Notes: generated from the letters alone by a model not told the origin. 64,000 nucleotides of DNA from an uncultured Lachnospiraceae bacterium (GCA_910585965.1 CAJUHH010000013.1:41254-105253); one strand, 5' to 3'. Shown: positions 8,523-17,970, counted from the first letter of the stretch. Made by a program: numbers and translations.

Positions 8523-9617
8523 ATGGAAAAAAAACAGCCGAAATATATAGAACTGGTAAATTGGATAAGGGAACAGATTGAGACGAAGAAATTTCTTCCG
8601 GGGCAGAGGATGTATTCGGAAAACAGGCTGAAAGAGATGTTTCATGTAAGCCGGCAGACGATCCGCCATGCCATCGGCATTCTGGAAGAAGAGGGCGTTC
8701 TGGTGCGGAAGCGGGGAAGCGGGACTTATGTCAGCGATATACGCCAGGAAAACCTGGAGAATAAAACGGGGATCGCAGTAGTCACTACTTATGTGGATGG
8801 ATATATATTCCCGAAAACGATACAAGGGATTGAAGAGGTATTGTTTGAAAAAGGATATTCCGTCCAGATTGCTTTTACAAATAACCGCCTTGGCCGTGAA
8901 AAGGCGATTCTGGAAGATATCCTGAACCGTAACGGGGTGGCGGGGGTTATCGTGGAGACGACAAAAAGCGGGCTGCCCAATCCCAACCTTTCTTTGTACC
9001 AAAAATTGCAGCAAAGGGGGATTCCTGTTATTTTCATCAACAGTTTTTACCCGCAGCTTTCTATTCCGCATGTTTCGCTGAATGACAGGATGGCGGGAAG
9101 GAAGGCGGTCGAATACCTGATCGAAAGAGGGCATCGGAAAGTAGGGGGTATTTTTAAATTGGATGACGGACAGGGACATATGCGCTATGCGGGATATTTG
9201 GATGCCATGCAGGAAGCGGGAATAGAGATCGACGATTCGCGGATTGTGTGGATCGATACCGATATGATGAAGCATTTGGGAGAATATCGGAATCTTTTGA
9301 TCAGCCGGTTAAAAGGATGTACGGCCGCTTTATGCTACAATGACCAGATCGGGGTGGAAGCGGCATCTATTTTAAACAGCGTGGATATCAGAGTGCCGGA
9401 AGACATATCCCTTGTCAGCGTGGACGATTCGGAGCTGGCTCTGCTGGGCGATGTGGCGTTGACTTCGATTCCCCATCCCAAAGACAGGCTGGGGGAGAAA
9501 GCGGCGTTTAACCTGCTGAAGATGATTCAGGAACCAGGGTATGATGGAACCTATGAATTCGACGCGGATATTGTAGCCAGGGATTCGGTAAGGGACAGGA
9601 GAGAAGAAGAATGTTGA
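8523..9617 (+). CDS. araR: GntR/LacI-type sugar repressor, AraR-like
   Basis: This 364-residue regulator has the AraR architecture. Residues 1-70 are a GntR winged helix (NRLKEMFHVSRQTIRHAIG and the wing RKRGSGTYVSD). About residues 78-360 are a periplasmic-binding-like sensor of LacI type (YLIERGHRKVGGIF, CYNDQIGVEAASIL, SLVSVDDSELA). AraR represses arabinose genes and is released by L-arabinose. Its neighbours (araBD, importer, transketolase, epimerase) support that role. The stop codon overlaps the start of the following response regulator (ATG at 9611), so repressor and two-component system are translationally coupled, which is unusual. Confidence 0.85.
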   Translation: MEKKQPKYIELVNWIREQIETKKFLPGQRMYSENRLKEMFHVSRQTIRHAIGILEEEGVLVRKRGSGTYVSDIRQENLENKTGIAVVTTYVDGYIFPKTIQGIEEVLFEKGYSVQIAFTNNRLGREKAILEDILNRNGVAGVIVETTKSGLPNPNLSLYQKLQQRGIPVIFINSFYPQLSIPHVSLNDRMAGRKAVEYLIERGHRKVGGIFKLDDGQGHMRYAGYLDAMQEAGIEIDDSRIVWIDTDMMKHLGEYRNLLISRLKGCTAALCYNDQIGVEAASILNSVDIRVPEDISLVSVDDSELALLGDVALTSIPHPKDRLGEKAAFNLLKMIQEPGYDGTYEFDADIVARDSVRDRREEEC

Positions 9618-11281
9618 AAGTATTCTTGGTGGAAGATGAATTTGTAGTGCGGGAAGGCATCAAAAACAATATCGACTGGGCCTCCCGGGGATATGAGTTC
9701 TGCGGGGAAGCGAGCGACGGCGAGCTGGCTTTTCCCATGATACAGAAGCTGAAGCCGGATATCGTCATTACCGATATCCGAATGCCGTTTATGGACGGGC
9801 TGGTGCTAAGCCGGCTGATCAAGAAGGAATTTCCCTGGATCGAAATTATTATTCTGACTGGTTATGAGGAATTTGAATACGCGAAAGAGGGAATCAAGAT
9901 CGGCATCGCCCAATACCTTTCCAAGCCGGTCAGCGGGGAGGCGCTTCTAAAGGAAGTGGACGCGGTTGCCGTCAGAATAGAAGAAAAGCGGAAGGAACGG
10001 GAAATAAAAGAAAAATATATGAAGGAAATGGAAGAGAACCTTCATAAAGAGCGGAAGGAATTATTCCAGTATCTGGTGACAGGGTCGAAATCCGTAGCGG
10101 AGCTTCTGGAAATTGCGGACAGGCTGGGCATCGACCTTTCTTCCATGTGGTATAATATCGTCCTGCTCAAAAGCCAGTCCGAAGGACATGCTTATGACGG
10201 ATATTCCGACAGCCTGATTGAGATCGAGCAGGAACTGGAAAAGCTGAATGATAAGGAACATCTGATTATTTTTGACAGGAATTTGGAAGGGAAAGCCCTT
10301 CTTTTCAGGGCGGAGTCCGAAGAGGAGCTGGAACAGGTCCAGAAAGGGTATTTGGACAGGATGGAAGAACTGTTGAAAGAATATGCGCATGTTCGGTATT
10401 TTGGAGGGATTGGTGTTCCGGTGAACCGGCTGAGAGAGCTGCCCGCTTCCTTTGAGAGCGCCAGCCATGCGTTTGCGCACCGATATCTGGTAAAGGAAAG
10501 TCGTATACTGGACAGCAGGGAACTGGAGCGGGGAGTGTACCGCAGAAAAGAAGAGTTCAATCTCAGCAATGTGGATCCAAAGCAGATCGACAGAAGCAAG
10601 GTCAGGGAATTCCTGAAACAGGGGGATGAAGAAGAGGCTGTCTATTTTGTGGAAGAGTTTTTTAAGGATTTGGGCGCGAATGCGATGCGATCCAGCCTGT
10701 TTCGGCAATATATCGTGATGGATACTTATTTCTGTGTCGTAGATTTTCTGGAAGGAATGCAGCTGCCAAGGGGGGATATCGAGTCTCTTGAGGCGGTCGG
10801 GGAAATTACGCAGAACCAGGAAAATGCAGCCGCTTATCTTATCCGAATTATCCGAAAGGCTTTGGAATTACGGGAAAAGGCGGCAAGCAACCGATATGGG
10901 GATATTGTTGACGCGGTGATGCAATATATTGAAAAAAATTATGCGGAGGAAGATTTATCGCTTAATCTCGTCGCCTCCCATGTGAATTTTTCGCCGAATC
11001 ATCTGAGCATGATCTTCAGCCAGCAGACAGGGCGCACGTTCAGCAAGTATCTGACGGATTACAGGATGAATAAGGCGAAAGAACTGCTTCGCTGCACAGG
11101 AAAAAGAAGCAGCGTGATCAGTATGGAAGTGGGTTATAAAGATCCGCATTATTTTTCTTATCTGTTTAAAAAGACGCAAGGCATGACCCCGACGCAGTAC
11201 AGAGGCGGAAAGAGTCCGGATGGGGAAGACGGAAAGGAGCATGGCGATAGCAATGAAGGAAAAACTGCGGCAGATTTATAA
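9611..11281 (+). CDS. YesN-type response regulator, AraC DNA-binding domain
   Basis: A 556-residue response regulator. The receiver domain occupies residues 1-120, with acidic residues E8-D9, the phospho-acceptor D55 in DIVITDIRMP and the conserved lysine in LSKPVSG. A long linker follows. The C-terminal AraC/XylS double helix-turn-helix covers about residues 435-540 (NLVASHVNFSPNHLSMIFSQ, then VISMEVGYKDPHYFSYLFKK, the classic signature). It would activate transcription of a sugar importer in response to the adjacent kinase. The gene overlaps araR by 7 bases and its 3' end overlaps the kinase coding region. Three direct repeats upstream of the importer gene (12704-12770) are candidate binding sites. 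Confidence 0.92.
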   Translation: MLKVFLVEDEFVVREGIKNNIDWASRGYEFCGEASDGELAFPMIQKLKPDIVITDIRMPFMDGLVLSRLIKKEFPWIEIIILTGYEEFEYAKEGIKIGIAQYLSKPVSGEALLKEVDAVAVRIEEKRKEREIKEKYMKEMEENLHKERKELFQYLVTGSKSVAELLEIADRLGIDLSSMWYNIVLLKSQSEGHAYDGYSDSLIEIEQELEKLNDKEHLIIFDRNLEGKALLFRAESEEELEQVQKGYLDRMEELLKEYAHVRYFGGIGVPVNRLRELPASFESASHAFAHRYLVKESRILDSRELERGVYRRKEEFNLSNVDPKQIDRSKVREFLKQGDEEEAVYFVEEFFKDLGANAMRSSLFRQYIVMDTYFCVVDFLEGMQLPRGDIESLEAVGEITQNQENAAAYLIRIIRKALELREKAASNRYGDIVDAVMQYIEKNYAEEDLSLNLVASHVNFSPNHLSMIFSQQTGRTFSKYLTDYRMNKAKELLRCTGKRSSVISMEVGYKDPHYFSYLFKKTQGMTPTQYRGGKSPDGEDGKEHGDSNEGKTAADL

Positions 11282-12701
11282 TCGATCGACTCTTGCGGCG
11301 AAGATCAGATATTTTTATCTGATGCTTCTCGTTCCATTTATTTTTCTTCTCGGATTTTTATTTTATAATTTATGGGTCGTAAACCGAAGTTATGAGGGAA
11401 TGATAAATTCTACGGTAGTAGCCAGCGAATTCAGCCTTGATTTTAAAAAAGACTTTGATTATGAGACCTATCTTCTGATCGTGGAGAATAAATCCATCCA
11501 TGAATCCAAATTGGACGACATGCTGAATGAGGCGAACCGCATCGTGGACAGGCTGGAAGAGCTGACGAATTCCAGGGAGAATACAAGCCGGCTCAACAGC
11601 GTAAAAAAATATCTGAAAAACCTTGGAATTTACAAGGAACGCATCGAGCAGAACCTTATAGAAGGCAGTAAATATGGGGAAAACCTAGAAATATGGGAAA
11701 ACGACGTGCAGATTGTCACCGATCTGCTCCAGGATACTATCTTTCAATATATTTATTATGAAATCAGCGATCTTCAGCATTTAAGCACGGAATACCGAAA
11801 TATTTTTGTAAGCACGGTGCGGTTTATTGTCGTTGCGTATGCATGTATTTTTACTTTGCTTCTTATTCTTTCTTATTACATTCCTTTGAGCATCACCCGG
11901 CCGATCCGAAAACTGAGCGAAGTGACGGACCAGGTGGCAAAGGGGGATCTGAGCGTCCGTTTCGATGCAAGGAGCGGCGTGGAGGTCAGCAGGTTAAGCG
12001 ATTCGTTGAATGCAATGATCGATAAGATCAACGAATTGCTGGCACAGGTGACGAAAGAGCAGATCAGGCTGCGCAAAGCGGAGTTTGAGCTGCTGCAGAT
12101 GCAGATCAATCCCCATTTCCTTTATAATACGCTGGATACGATTGTATGGCTGGCAGAGGCCGGAAAACAGAAGGAAGTTGTCCAGATGGTGGGAAGCCTG
12201 TCCGAATTTTTCCGCACGTCTTTAAACCAGGGGAAAGACATTATTCCGATCCGGGAAGAGCTGCAGCATGTAAGAAGTTATCTGGAGATTCAGCAAGTGC
12301 GTTACCAGGATATTCTGGAATACGAGATCCATGTGCCGGAGGAGCTGGGGAAGTACCTGATTCCTAAGATTACAATACAGCCCATCGTGGAAAACGCTCT
12401 GTATCATGGCATTAAGAATAAACGCGGCTTGGGGCGTATTTTAGTCAATGGGAGAAAAGAAGAGGGGCATTTTGTGATAGAAGTGCAAGATAACGGGATA
12501 GGGATTAATGAGGAACGGCTGAAACAGGTAAGGGATAAGATCCAGTATAGATTGTCTGCCGGAAACGATATTTATGGGCTTTATAATGTAAATGAACGCA
12601 TCCGCCTGAATTTCGGCGAGAAGTTCGGGATTTCGATTGAGAGCGTTTATGGGGAAGGAACTGTCGTAAGTATTTTTCTGCCTTATATGGAAGAGGGATA
12701 A
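11241..12701 (+). CDS. YesM/LytS-type sensor histidine kinase
   Basis: Membrane kinase of about 486 residues. One transmembrane helix near residues 22-43 (YFYLMLLVPFIFLLGFLFYN), an extracellular region of about 145 residues, a second helix (FIVVAYACIFTLLLILSYYI), then a HAMP linker (ITRPIRKLSEVTDQVAKGDL). The His_kinase segment QMQINPHFLYNTLDTI holds the phosphorylated histidine. The HATPase domain follows (IVENALYHGI, DNGIGI). GGAAAGGAG precedes two in-frame ATGs, at 11241 and 11253; either could be the start. The gene begins inside the regulator's 3' end. The extracellular part is short, so it may sense through a binding protein rather than sugar directly. Confidence 0.9.
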   Translation: MAIAMKEKLRQIYNRSTLAAKIRYFYLMLLVPFIFLLGFLFYNLWVVNRSYEGMINSTVVASEFSLDFKKDFDYETYLLIVENKSIHESKLDDMLNEANRIVDRLEELTNSRENTSRLNSVKKYLKNLGIYKERIEQNLIEGSKYGENLEIWENDVQIVTDLLQDTIFQYIYYEISDLQHLSTEYRNIFVSTVRFIVVAYACIFTLLLILSYYIPLSITRPIRKLSEVTDQVAKGDLSVRFDARSGVEVSRLSDSLNAMIDKINELLAQVTKEQIRLRKAEFELLQMQINPHFLYNTLDTIVWLAEAGKQKEVVQMVGSLSEFFRTSLNQGKDIIPIREELQHVRSYLEIQQVRYQDILEYEIHVPEELGKYLIPKITIQPIVENALYHGIKNKRGLGRILVNGRKEEGHFVIEVQDNGIGINEERLKQVRDKIQYRLSAGNDIYGLYNVNERIRLNFGEKFGISIESVYGEGTVVSIFLPYMEEG

Positions 12702-12703
12702 AA

Positions 12704-12810
12704 AAGCTAACTTTTTTCGTAGAAAAACCAACTTTTTCTGAATTCGAATAAGAAAGTAAACTTTTCTGTGATCTATCTGCATGGATTTCCGAATGCATGA
12801 GTAATATGAT
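12704..12810 (+). promoter_or_regulatory. Importer promoter with three upstream direct repeats
   Basis: Three copies of an AACTTTTTCTG-like motif, each preceded by an A-rich run, begin at about 12709, 12730 and 12759 (21 and 29 bp apart). Downstream is TATGAT (12805-12810) with no recognisable -35 at the right distance. Direct repeats upstream of a weak -35 are typical of activator-dependent promoters. The adjacent AraC-type response regulator is the natural candidate to bind; that link is inference. Confidence 0.5.
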
Positions 12811-12864
12811 AAAAGCATCAAGGAGTTATTCCTTGAAAAACATAGTTAAGGGAGGACTTTAAGA

Positions 12865-13956
12865 ATGAAGAAAAAACTTTTGGCAGCTATTATGGCGGCA
12901 GTCATGGTAGCTGGTTTGACCGCATGCGGTTCCGCTCCGGCAGAGGAAGCGGCAGCTCCGGCAACAGAGGAAGCGGCACCGGCAGAAGAGGCGGCTCCTG
13001 AAGAGGAAGCAGCTCCTGCAGAGGAGGCACCGGCAGAAGAGGAAGCTCCGGCAGAGGAAGCAGCTCCGGCAGCAGGGGAAACAGTTACAGTCGGCATTAT
13101 CAATAATGACCCGAACGAATCCGGTTATCGTACAGCAAACGATAAAGACCTGAAAGCAATGTTTACAGCAGAAAATGGATATGAAGCATCTTTTGCGTAC
13201 AGCAACAAGAACGATGAGCAGATCGCAGCAGCTCAGAAGTTCATCCAGGACGGCGTGGATTACCTTCTTCTTTCCGCAGCAGATACGGCAGGATGGGATT
13301 CCGTACTCCAGGACGCACAGGATGCGGGCATCAGGGTTATCCTGTTTGACCGTACCATCGATGCGGACGAAAGCCTTTATGAAGCTTCCATCGTTTCCGA
13401 TATGGCGAAAGAAGGCGAGACAGCAGTAGAGTGGTTAAAAGGACAGGGGCTGGAAGAATACAACATCATCCACCTTCAGGGCGTTATGGGTTCCGCAGCA
13501 CAGCAGGGACGTACCGGCGCATTGGATGCGGCAGTAGCATCCGACGGCTGGAAACTGGTGACACAGCAGACCGCAGAGTGGAATGCTGAAAAAGCACAGC
13601 AGATCGTACAGTCCGTGATCGATTCCGGCGAATCCTTCAATGTAATCTATGCAGAAAACGATGATATGGCAAAGGGCGCTGTAGCAGCTCTTGACAAAGC
13701 GAATATCCCTCACGGCGTTGGCAAAGACGTTATCGTAATGGGCTTTGACTGCAATAAGTGGGCACTGGAAGAACTGCTTGCACAGAACTGGAACTACGAC
13801 GGACAGTGCAACCCGTTCCAGGCATCTTACATCGATGAAATTATCAAGACGATCCAGAGCGGCGGAACAGTTGCTGAGAAGACAATCATCATGGAAGAAA
13901 AAGGTTTTGACGCTACTACTATTACACAGGAAGACGTTGATAAATACGGTATCTAA
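12865..13956 (+). CDS. Sugar ABC importer substrate-binding lipoprotein (YtfQ-like)
   Basis: A 363-residue lipoprotein. The signal peptide ends in the lipobox LTAC with lipidated Cys21. Residues about 26-71 form a repetitive Ala/Glu/Pro linker, probably spanning the cell wall. The periplasmic-binding fold follows (VTVGIINNDPNESGYRTAND, ISLDRTI-like ILFDRTIDADES, IHLQGVMGSAAQQGRT, IYAENDDMAKGAVAA). It closely matches the YtfQ branch of CUT2 binding proteins, which bind galactofuranose in E. coli, and related AraU-type arabinose binders. The start has a clear GGGAGG site. A terminator-like hairpin right after the gene probably keeps its expression above that of the ATPase and permeases. Confidence 0.9.
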   Translation: MKKKLLAAIMAAVMVAGLTACGSAPAEEAAAPATEEAAPAEEAAPEEEAAPAEEAPAEEEAPAEEAAPAAGETVTVGIINNDPNESGYRTANDKDLKAMFTAENGYEASFAYSNKNDEQIAAAQKFIQDGVDYLLLSAADTAGWDSVLQDAQDAGIRVILFDRTIDADESLYEASIVSDMAKEGETAVEWLKGQGLEEYNIIHLQGVMGSAAQQGRTGALDAAVASDGWKLVTQQTAEWNAEKAQQIVQSVIDSGESFNVIYAENDDMAKGAVAALDKANIPHGVGKDVIVMGFDCNKWALEELLAQNWNYDGQCNPFQASYIDEIIKTIQSGGTVAEKTIIMEEKGFDATTITQEDVDKYGI

Positions 13957-13996
13957 TGTAGAGAATAGCTGAAAGCAGATAGTAAATGGATAAACA

Positions 13997-14047
13997 GGCG
14001 CGGAGCAGTAGAAAGAAGAACAAGTATGCTTGCTCCGCGCTGTTTTT
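13997..14047 (+). terminator. Intra-operon attenuating terminator
   Basis: A 10-bp GC-rich stem GCGCGGAGCA / TGCTCCGCGC (13998-14007 and 14031-14040) is followed by TGTTTTT. It lies between the binding-protein gene and the ATPase gene, a common place for partial termination that yields excess binding protein. Confidence 0.7.
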
Positions 14048-14115
14048 ATAGGATAGGAGCCATACCACAGTGTTGTGGATAAGATCAGGAAATGATTCAG
14101 GGGGTGAATACACTG

Positions 14116-15630
14116 GTGAAAGAAAAAGCTGTATTGGAAATGAAAAATATCCATAAAAGCTTTCCCGGAGTACGCGCTTTGCAAGGCGTGGATTTTACGT
14201 TGTGCGAGGGAGAAGTCCATGCATTGATGGGCGAGAACGGCGCCGGGAAATCGACATTGATCAAAGTTCTGACCGGAGTATATGGAAAGGACGAAGGGGA
14301 GATATTCTTAAAAGGGAAAGAAAAAGCGGTGGCGATCCATTCGCCGCAGGACGCACAAAGACTGGGGATCAGCACGGTATACCAGGAAATTACTCTTTGC
14401 CCGAATCTTTCGGTGGCGGAGAATATGTTTATCGGGCGTACCAGCGGTTTGTGCCAGAACTGGAAAAAAATGAATGCGGATGCGGACAGGATCCTGCAAT
14501 CGCTGGATATACCGGCAAAGGCTTCGCAGCAGCTGGGGAGCTGTTCGATTGCCGTACAGCAGATGATCGCGATTGCCCGCGCCGTGGATATGGACTGTAA
14601 AGTATTGATCCTCGATGAACCCACCTCTTCCCTGGACGAACAGGAAGTGGAGAAACTGTTCGGCCTGATGCGGGATTTGAGGGCGAGAGGAGTAGGAATT
14701 ATTTTTGTTACGCATTTCCTGGATCAGGTATATGAAATTTGTGACAAGATTACGGTTCTGCGTGACGGAAAATTAGTAGGCGAATATGAAATTAAGGATC
14801 TTCCACGCGTGAAGCTCGTTTCCAAGATGCTTGGCAAGGAACTGGACGATATGTCGGATATCAAAGGGGAAAGCAAGCCATATGAAGGGAACAGCCAGTC
14901 GGCTCCTGTTTTTGAGGCGAAGGGGCTTGTCAGCAACGCAGGGATCAAACCTTTTAATTTTTACATAAAGAAGGGCGAGGTAAACGGATTTACGGGGCTG
15001 CTCGGTTCCGGCAGAAGCGAGTGCGTGCGCGCGATCTTCGGTGCGGACAGAGTACTCGGCGGAAGCGTGAAGATGAACGGGAAAGAAGTGAAGATTGCAA
15101 AGCCGCTGGACGCGATGAAAAACGGTATTGCCTATCTGCCGGAAGACCGCAAGGTGGACGGCATCGTGGGCGATCTGTCCGTGCGCGAAAACATTATTTT
15201 GGCCTTGCAGGTATTGAAGGGATTCCTCAAGCCGTTTACGAAAGCGGAAGCGAATAAGTTTGCGGAGGATTACATCAAGCTTTTGGGAATTAAGACGGCA
15301 TCTGCGGATACGCCGATCAAATCCTTATCCGGCGGCAACCAGCAGAAGGTAATTCTGGCCCGCTGGCTGCTGACCAATCCGGAATATTTGATTTTGGATG
15401 AGCCGACAAGGGGTATTGATATAGGCACCAAGATCGATATACAGAAATTAGTGTTGAAACTTGCTTCGGAGGGCATGAGCGTTACCTTTATTTCTTCTGA
15501 AACGGATGAAATGCTCCGTACTTGTTCCCGCTTGGTAGTGATGCGCGACCGTAAGGTAGTGGGCGAGCTTTCCGGCGAAGAACTGAGCCAGAGCATGATT
15601 ATGAGTACCATAGCCGGAGGTGACAAATAA
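14116..15630 (+). CDS. Sugar ABC importer ATPase, duplicated (YtfR/AraG-like)
   Basis: A CUT2-family ATPase of about 504 residues with two nucleotide-binding domains. The first has Walker A GENGAGKST and Walker B VLILDEPTSSLD. The second has the characteristic degenerate Walker A GLLGSGRSE, the signature LSGGNQQKV and Walker B YLILDEPTRGID. The start is taken as GTG at 14116, which has AGGGGGTG about ten bases upstream and gives the usual family start (KEKAVLEMKNI); an in-frame ATG at 14092 has a poorly spaced site. It energises import through the two permeases encoded next. Confidence 0.93.
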   Translation: MKEKAVLEMKNIHKSFPGVRALQGVDFTLCEGEVHALMGENGAGKSTLIKVLTGVYGKDEGEIFLKGKEKAVAIHSPQDAQRLGISTVYQEITLCPNLSVAENMFIGRTSGLCQNWKKMNADADRILQSLDIPAKASQQLGSCSIAVQQMIAIARAVDMDCKVLILDEPTSSLDEQEVEKLFGLMRDLRARGVGIIFVTHFLDQVYEICDKITVLRDGKLVGEYEIKDLPRVKLVSKMLGKELDDMSDIKGESKPYEGNSQSAPVFEAKGLVSNAGIKPFNFYIKKGEVNGFTGLLGSGRSECVRAIFGADRVLGGSVKMNGKEVKIAKPLDAMKNGIAYLPEDRKVDGIVGDLSVRENIILALQVLKGFLKPFTKAEANKFAEDYIKLLGIKTASADTPIKSLSGGNQQKVILARWLLTNPEYLILDEPTRGIDIGTKIDIQKLVLKLASEGMSVTFISSETDEMLRTCSRLVVMRDRKVVGELSGEELSQSMIMSTIAGGDK

Positions 15631-15632
15631 TT

Positions 15633-16733
15633 ATGAAAAGCAAAGAGACAAATAAATCAGGTGTAGCGGAATTTTTTTCGAAGATTGTGAGACGGCAGAT
15701 TTTTATCCCGATAGCCGCATTGCTGCTGTTAGCGGTTTTTAATCTGATTACGGATCCGTCGTTTTACAAGATCACGTTTGGCTACAACAGTGCGGGCGAT
15801 CCCGTATTATCAGGCTATTTGATGACGATCCTGGACAGCGGTTCGGAACTCGCGATCCTGGCGATCGGCATGACATTGGTTACGGCGGCCACCGGGGGGC
15901 AGGATATCAGCGTGGGCGCTGCGATAGCAATCAGCGGCAGCGTAATACTGCGCGTACTCTGCGGCACCAATTCCCGTCCGGAAACGCTTCAAGCGCCGAT
16001 TATCGTGGCATTTCTGGTAGCCTGCGTCGTGGCGATGCTGTTTGGCGCATTCAACGGGGCGCTGGTAGCTTATTTCAAGATACAGCCCATGGTGGCGACG
16101 CTGATCCTGTTTACGGCAGGGCGTTCCATTGCGGCATGGATTAATAACAATGAACTTCCTATTATCAATGATCCTTCTTTTGGCTATTTTGGAGGCTTCA
16201 TTCCGGGGATACCGATTCCGACGCCGTTTTTCATCGCTGTAATATGCATGATCATTATTACCCTTGTGCTGCGGTTTACCAATCTGGGATTATATACGCA
16301 GGCGGTGGGCATTAATGAGAGTTCATCCAGGTTAAATGGATTGAACCCTGCTTTTATTAAGTTCCTGACCTTTGTAATCCTCGGTTTATGCGTTGCGGTG
16401 GCAGGACTGATCAAGGTAAGCCGTTTTTCGACGATCAACTATTCGGTTATCGCAAAGGACATTGAAATGGATGCTATTCTTGCGGTGGCATTGGGCGGGA
16501 ACGCGCTGAGCGGCGGTAGATTTAATATGGCAGCTTCCATTCTCGGCGCTTATGTCATTCAGTTCCTGACGACGACATTGTATAAGTTTAACGTTCAATC
16601 GGATGCGCTTCCGGCATATAAGGCAGTGGTTGTTATCGTTCTGGTTGTTTTGAGCGCGCCGATCGTAAGAGAATGGTTCTCCGGCGTCTGGAAAAAGATA
16701 AAGCCGGAAGGGCATGTAAAGGAGGTCGGTTAA
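15633..16733 (+). CDS. Sugar ABC importer permease (YtfT-like)
   Basis: A 366-residue inner-membrane permease of the CUT2/RbsC family with about ten hydrophobic segments. Family segments include LAIGMTLVTAATGGQDISVG near residues 75-94, the GAFNGALVAYFKIQPMVATL region near 140-160 and LAVALGGNALSGGRFNMA near residue 285. The gene starts two bases after the ATPase stop. Together with the next permease it forms the heterodimeric channel typical of YtfT-YjfF systems; most CUT2 importers use one permease only. Confidence 0.92.
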   Translation: MKSKETNKSGVAEFFSKIVRRQIFIPIAALLLLAVFNLITDPSFYKITFGYNSAGDPVLSGYLMTILDSGSELAILAIGMTLVTAATGGQDISVGAAIAISGSVILRVLCGTNSRPETLQAPIIVAFLVACVVAMLFGAFNGALVAYFKIQPMVATLILFTAGRSIAAWINNNELPIINDPSFGYFGGFIPGIPIPTPFFIAVICMIIITLVLRFTNLGLYTQAVGINESSSRLNGLNPAFIKFLTFVILGLCVAVAGLIKVSRFSTINYSVIAKDIEMDAILAVALGGNALSGGRFNMAASILGAYVIQFLTTTLYKFNVQSDALPAYKAVVVIVLVVLSAPIVREWFSGVWKKIKPEGHVKEVG

Positions 16734-16734
16734 T

Positions 16735-17802
16735 ATGGCAGCATCGAATAAAACACCGAAAGCCGGCAGAGGCTTTGGCGATAAAATGAAAAATATGACG
16801 GATACCAACCTGCTTCTGACCATAACGATTGTCGTATTCTTTGTTATGTATATCGGGGCGATGGTATTCCAGGGAAAAGGATTCCTGAAGCCGCAGACTT
16901 TCTTCAATATATTGAATGCCCAGGCGGCGCTGATTATTACTGCCTGCGGAATGAGCCTTGTGATGATCACAGGCAGCATTGATATTTCGGTGGGCGGCGT
17001 GGTGGCTTTGGTCAGCATGTGCTGCGCGGTTTATCTTGATTTCCATAATGGCAATGTATTTATGGCGGTGGTGATCTCATTGCTGATCGGTTTGGCTTTT
17101 GGGGCTGTGCAGGGATTTTTGGTTGCTTATTTGGATATACAGCCCTTTATCGTGAGTTTGGCAGGAATGTTTTTTGCCCGAGGCATGACGACGATTGTCA
17201 ACACCAATCCGTTTAATGTGCAGAATGAAGCGTTTGTGGCATTGAAAAATACCCGTGTGATCGTGCCGGGATTCGGTTCCGTGAATAAGCTGGGCAAATA
17301 TGTCAATGCTTACGTGGAAATCGGCGTTATTGTCGCGCTGCTGATCGTTGTTCTTCTTTTCTTTGTGCTTCGATGGACGAAGCTGGGGCGAGGGTTCTAT
17401 GCGGTAGGTGGAAACAGTCAGAGCGCGTTAATGCTGGGCATCAATGTGAAAAAGACGAAATTCCTTGCGCATCTGATCTGCGGGCTTCTGGCAGGAATCG
17501 GTGGATTTGTATACTTCATGCATGTCGGTTCCGGATCGGCTTCCCATGCAAGCGGAATGGAAATGAATGCGATTGCTTCTTCCATTATAGGAGGAACGAT
17601 GCTGACAGGCGGTGTCGGCAATATAATAGGAACATTTTTCGGAGTTCTGTCCTTAAGTACCATTCAGAACATCGTTTCTTCCGCCGGACTGGACGACGCG
17701 TGGTGGACAGGGATTACGATCGCGACTATGTTATGCCTGTTCCTGGTTATTCAGAGCGTTGTTATGGCGCGGAAAAAGAGTACACTGAAAGGAAAAGGGT
17801 GA
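16735..17802 (+). CDS. Sugar ABC importer permease (YjfF-like)
   Basis: A 355-residue CUT2-family permease, the second of the pair. Conserved segments are ITACGMSLVMITGSIDISVG (about residues 64-83), QGFLVAYLDIQPFIVSLAGM and SSIIGGTMLTGGVGNIIGTF. It follows its partner by one base. The gene pair with a duplicated ATPase and YtfQ-like binder identifies a furanose/pentose importer. In Shewanella the homologous AraUVWZ set was assigned to L-arabinose by genome context. The gene is followed by a strong terminator. Confidence 0.92.
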   Translation: MAASNKTPKAGRGFGDKMKNMTDTNLLLTITIVVFFVMYIGAMVFQGKGFLKPQTFFNILNAQAALIITACGMSLVMITGSIDISVGGVVALVSMCCAVYLDFHNGNVFMAVVISLLIGLAFGAVQGFLVAYLDIQPFIVSLAGMFFARGMTTIVNTNPFNVQNEAFVALKNTRVIVPGFGSVNKLGKYVNAYVEIGVIVALLIVVLLFFVLRWTKLGRGFYAVGGNSQSALMLGINVKKTKFLAHLICGLLAGIGGFVYFMHVGSGSASHASGMEMNAIASSIIGGTMLTGGVGNIIGTFFGVLSLSTIQNIVSSAGLDDAWWTGITIATMLCLFLVIQSVVMARKKSTLKGKG

Positions 17803-17814
17803 TGAAAGGATTCT

Positions 17815-17900
17815 AATGCCTGTTATTCCGCTTTGTTTTGAAAAGAAAGTTTTTAGAACAGAGCGGAAAACAGGCATTTGTTCTGCTTCTTCCATTTTTT
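17815..17900 (+). terminator. Terminator of importer operon
   Basis: AATGCCTGTTATTCCGCT (17815-17832) pairs with AGCGGAAAACAGGCATT (17862-17878), interrupted by one small bulge, and is followed by T-rich sequence. It ends the importer transcript before the next promoter. Confidence 0.75.
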
Positions 17901-17906
17901 TCCTAA

Positions 17907-17935
17907 TTGACAGTTCAGAGGCAGTATGGTATATA
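17907..17935 (+). promoter_or_regulatory. Promoter for second binding lipoprotein operon
   Basis: TTGACA (17907-17912), a 17-bp spacer and TATATA (17930-17935). The -10 overlaps the upstream in-frame ATG at 17926, so transcripts from here begin near 17942. The protein must then start downstream, at 17971. Confidence 0.7.
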
Positions 17936-17970
17936 AAATTATGGAATATAATGAGGAAAAATGTAGGGAA

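Noticed and set aside
12846..13103. Minus-strand Ser/Ala-rich frame opposite the binding lipoprotein
   Set aside because: It is the antisense reading of the Ala/Glu/Pro linker codons; the plus-strand gene has promoter, ribosome site and lipobox.
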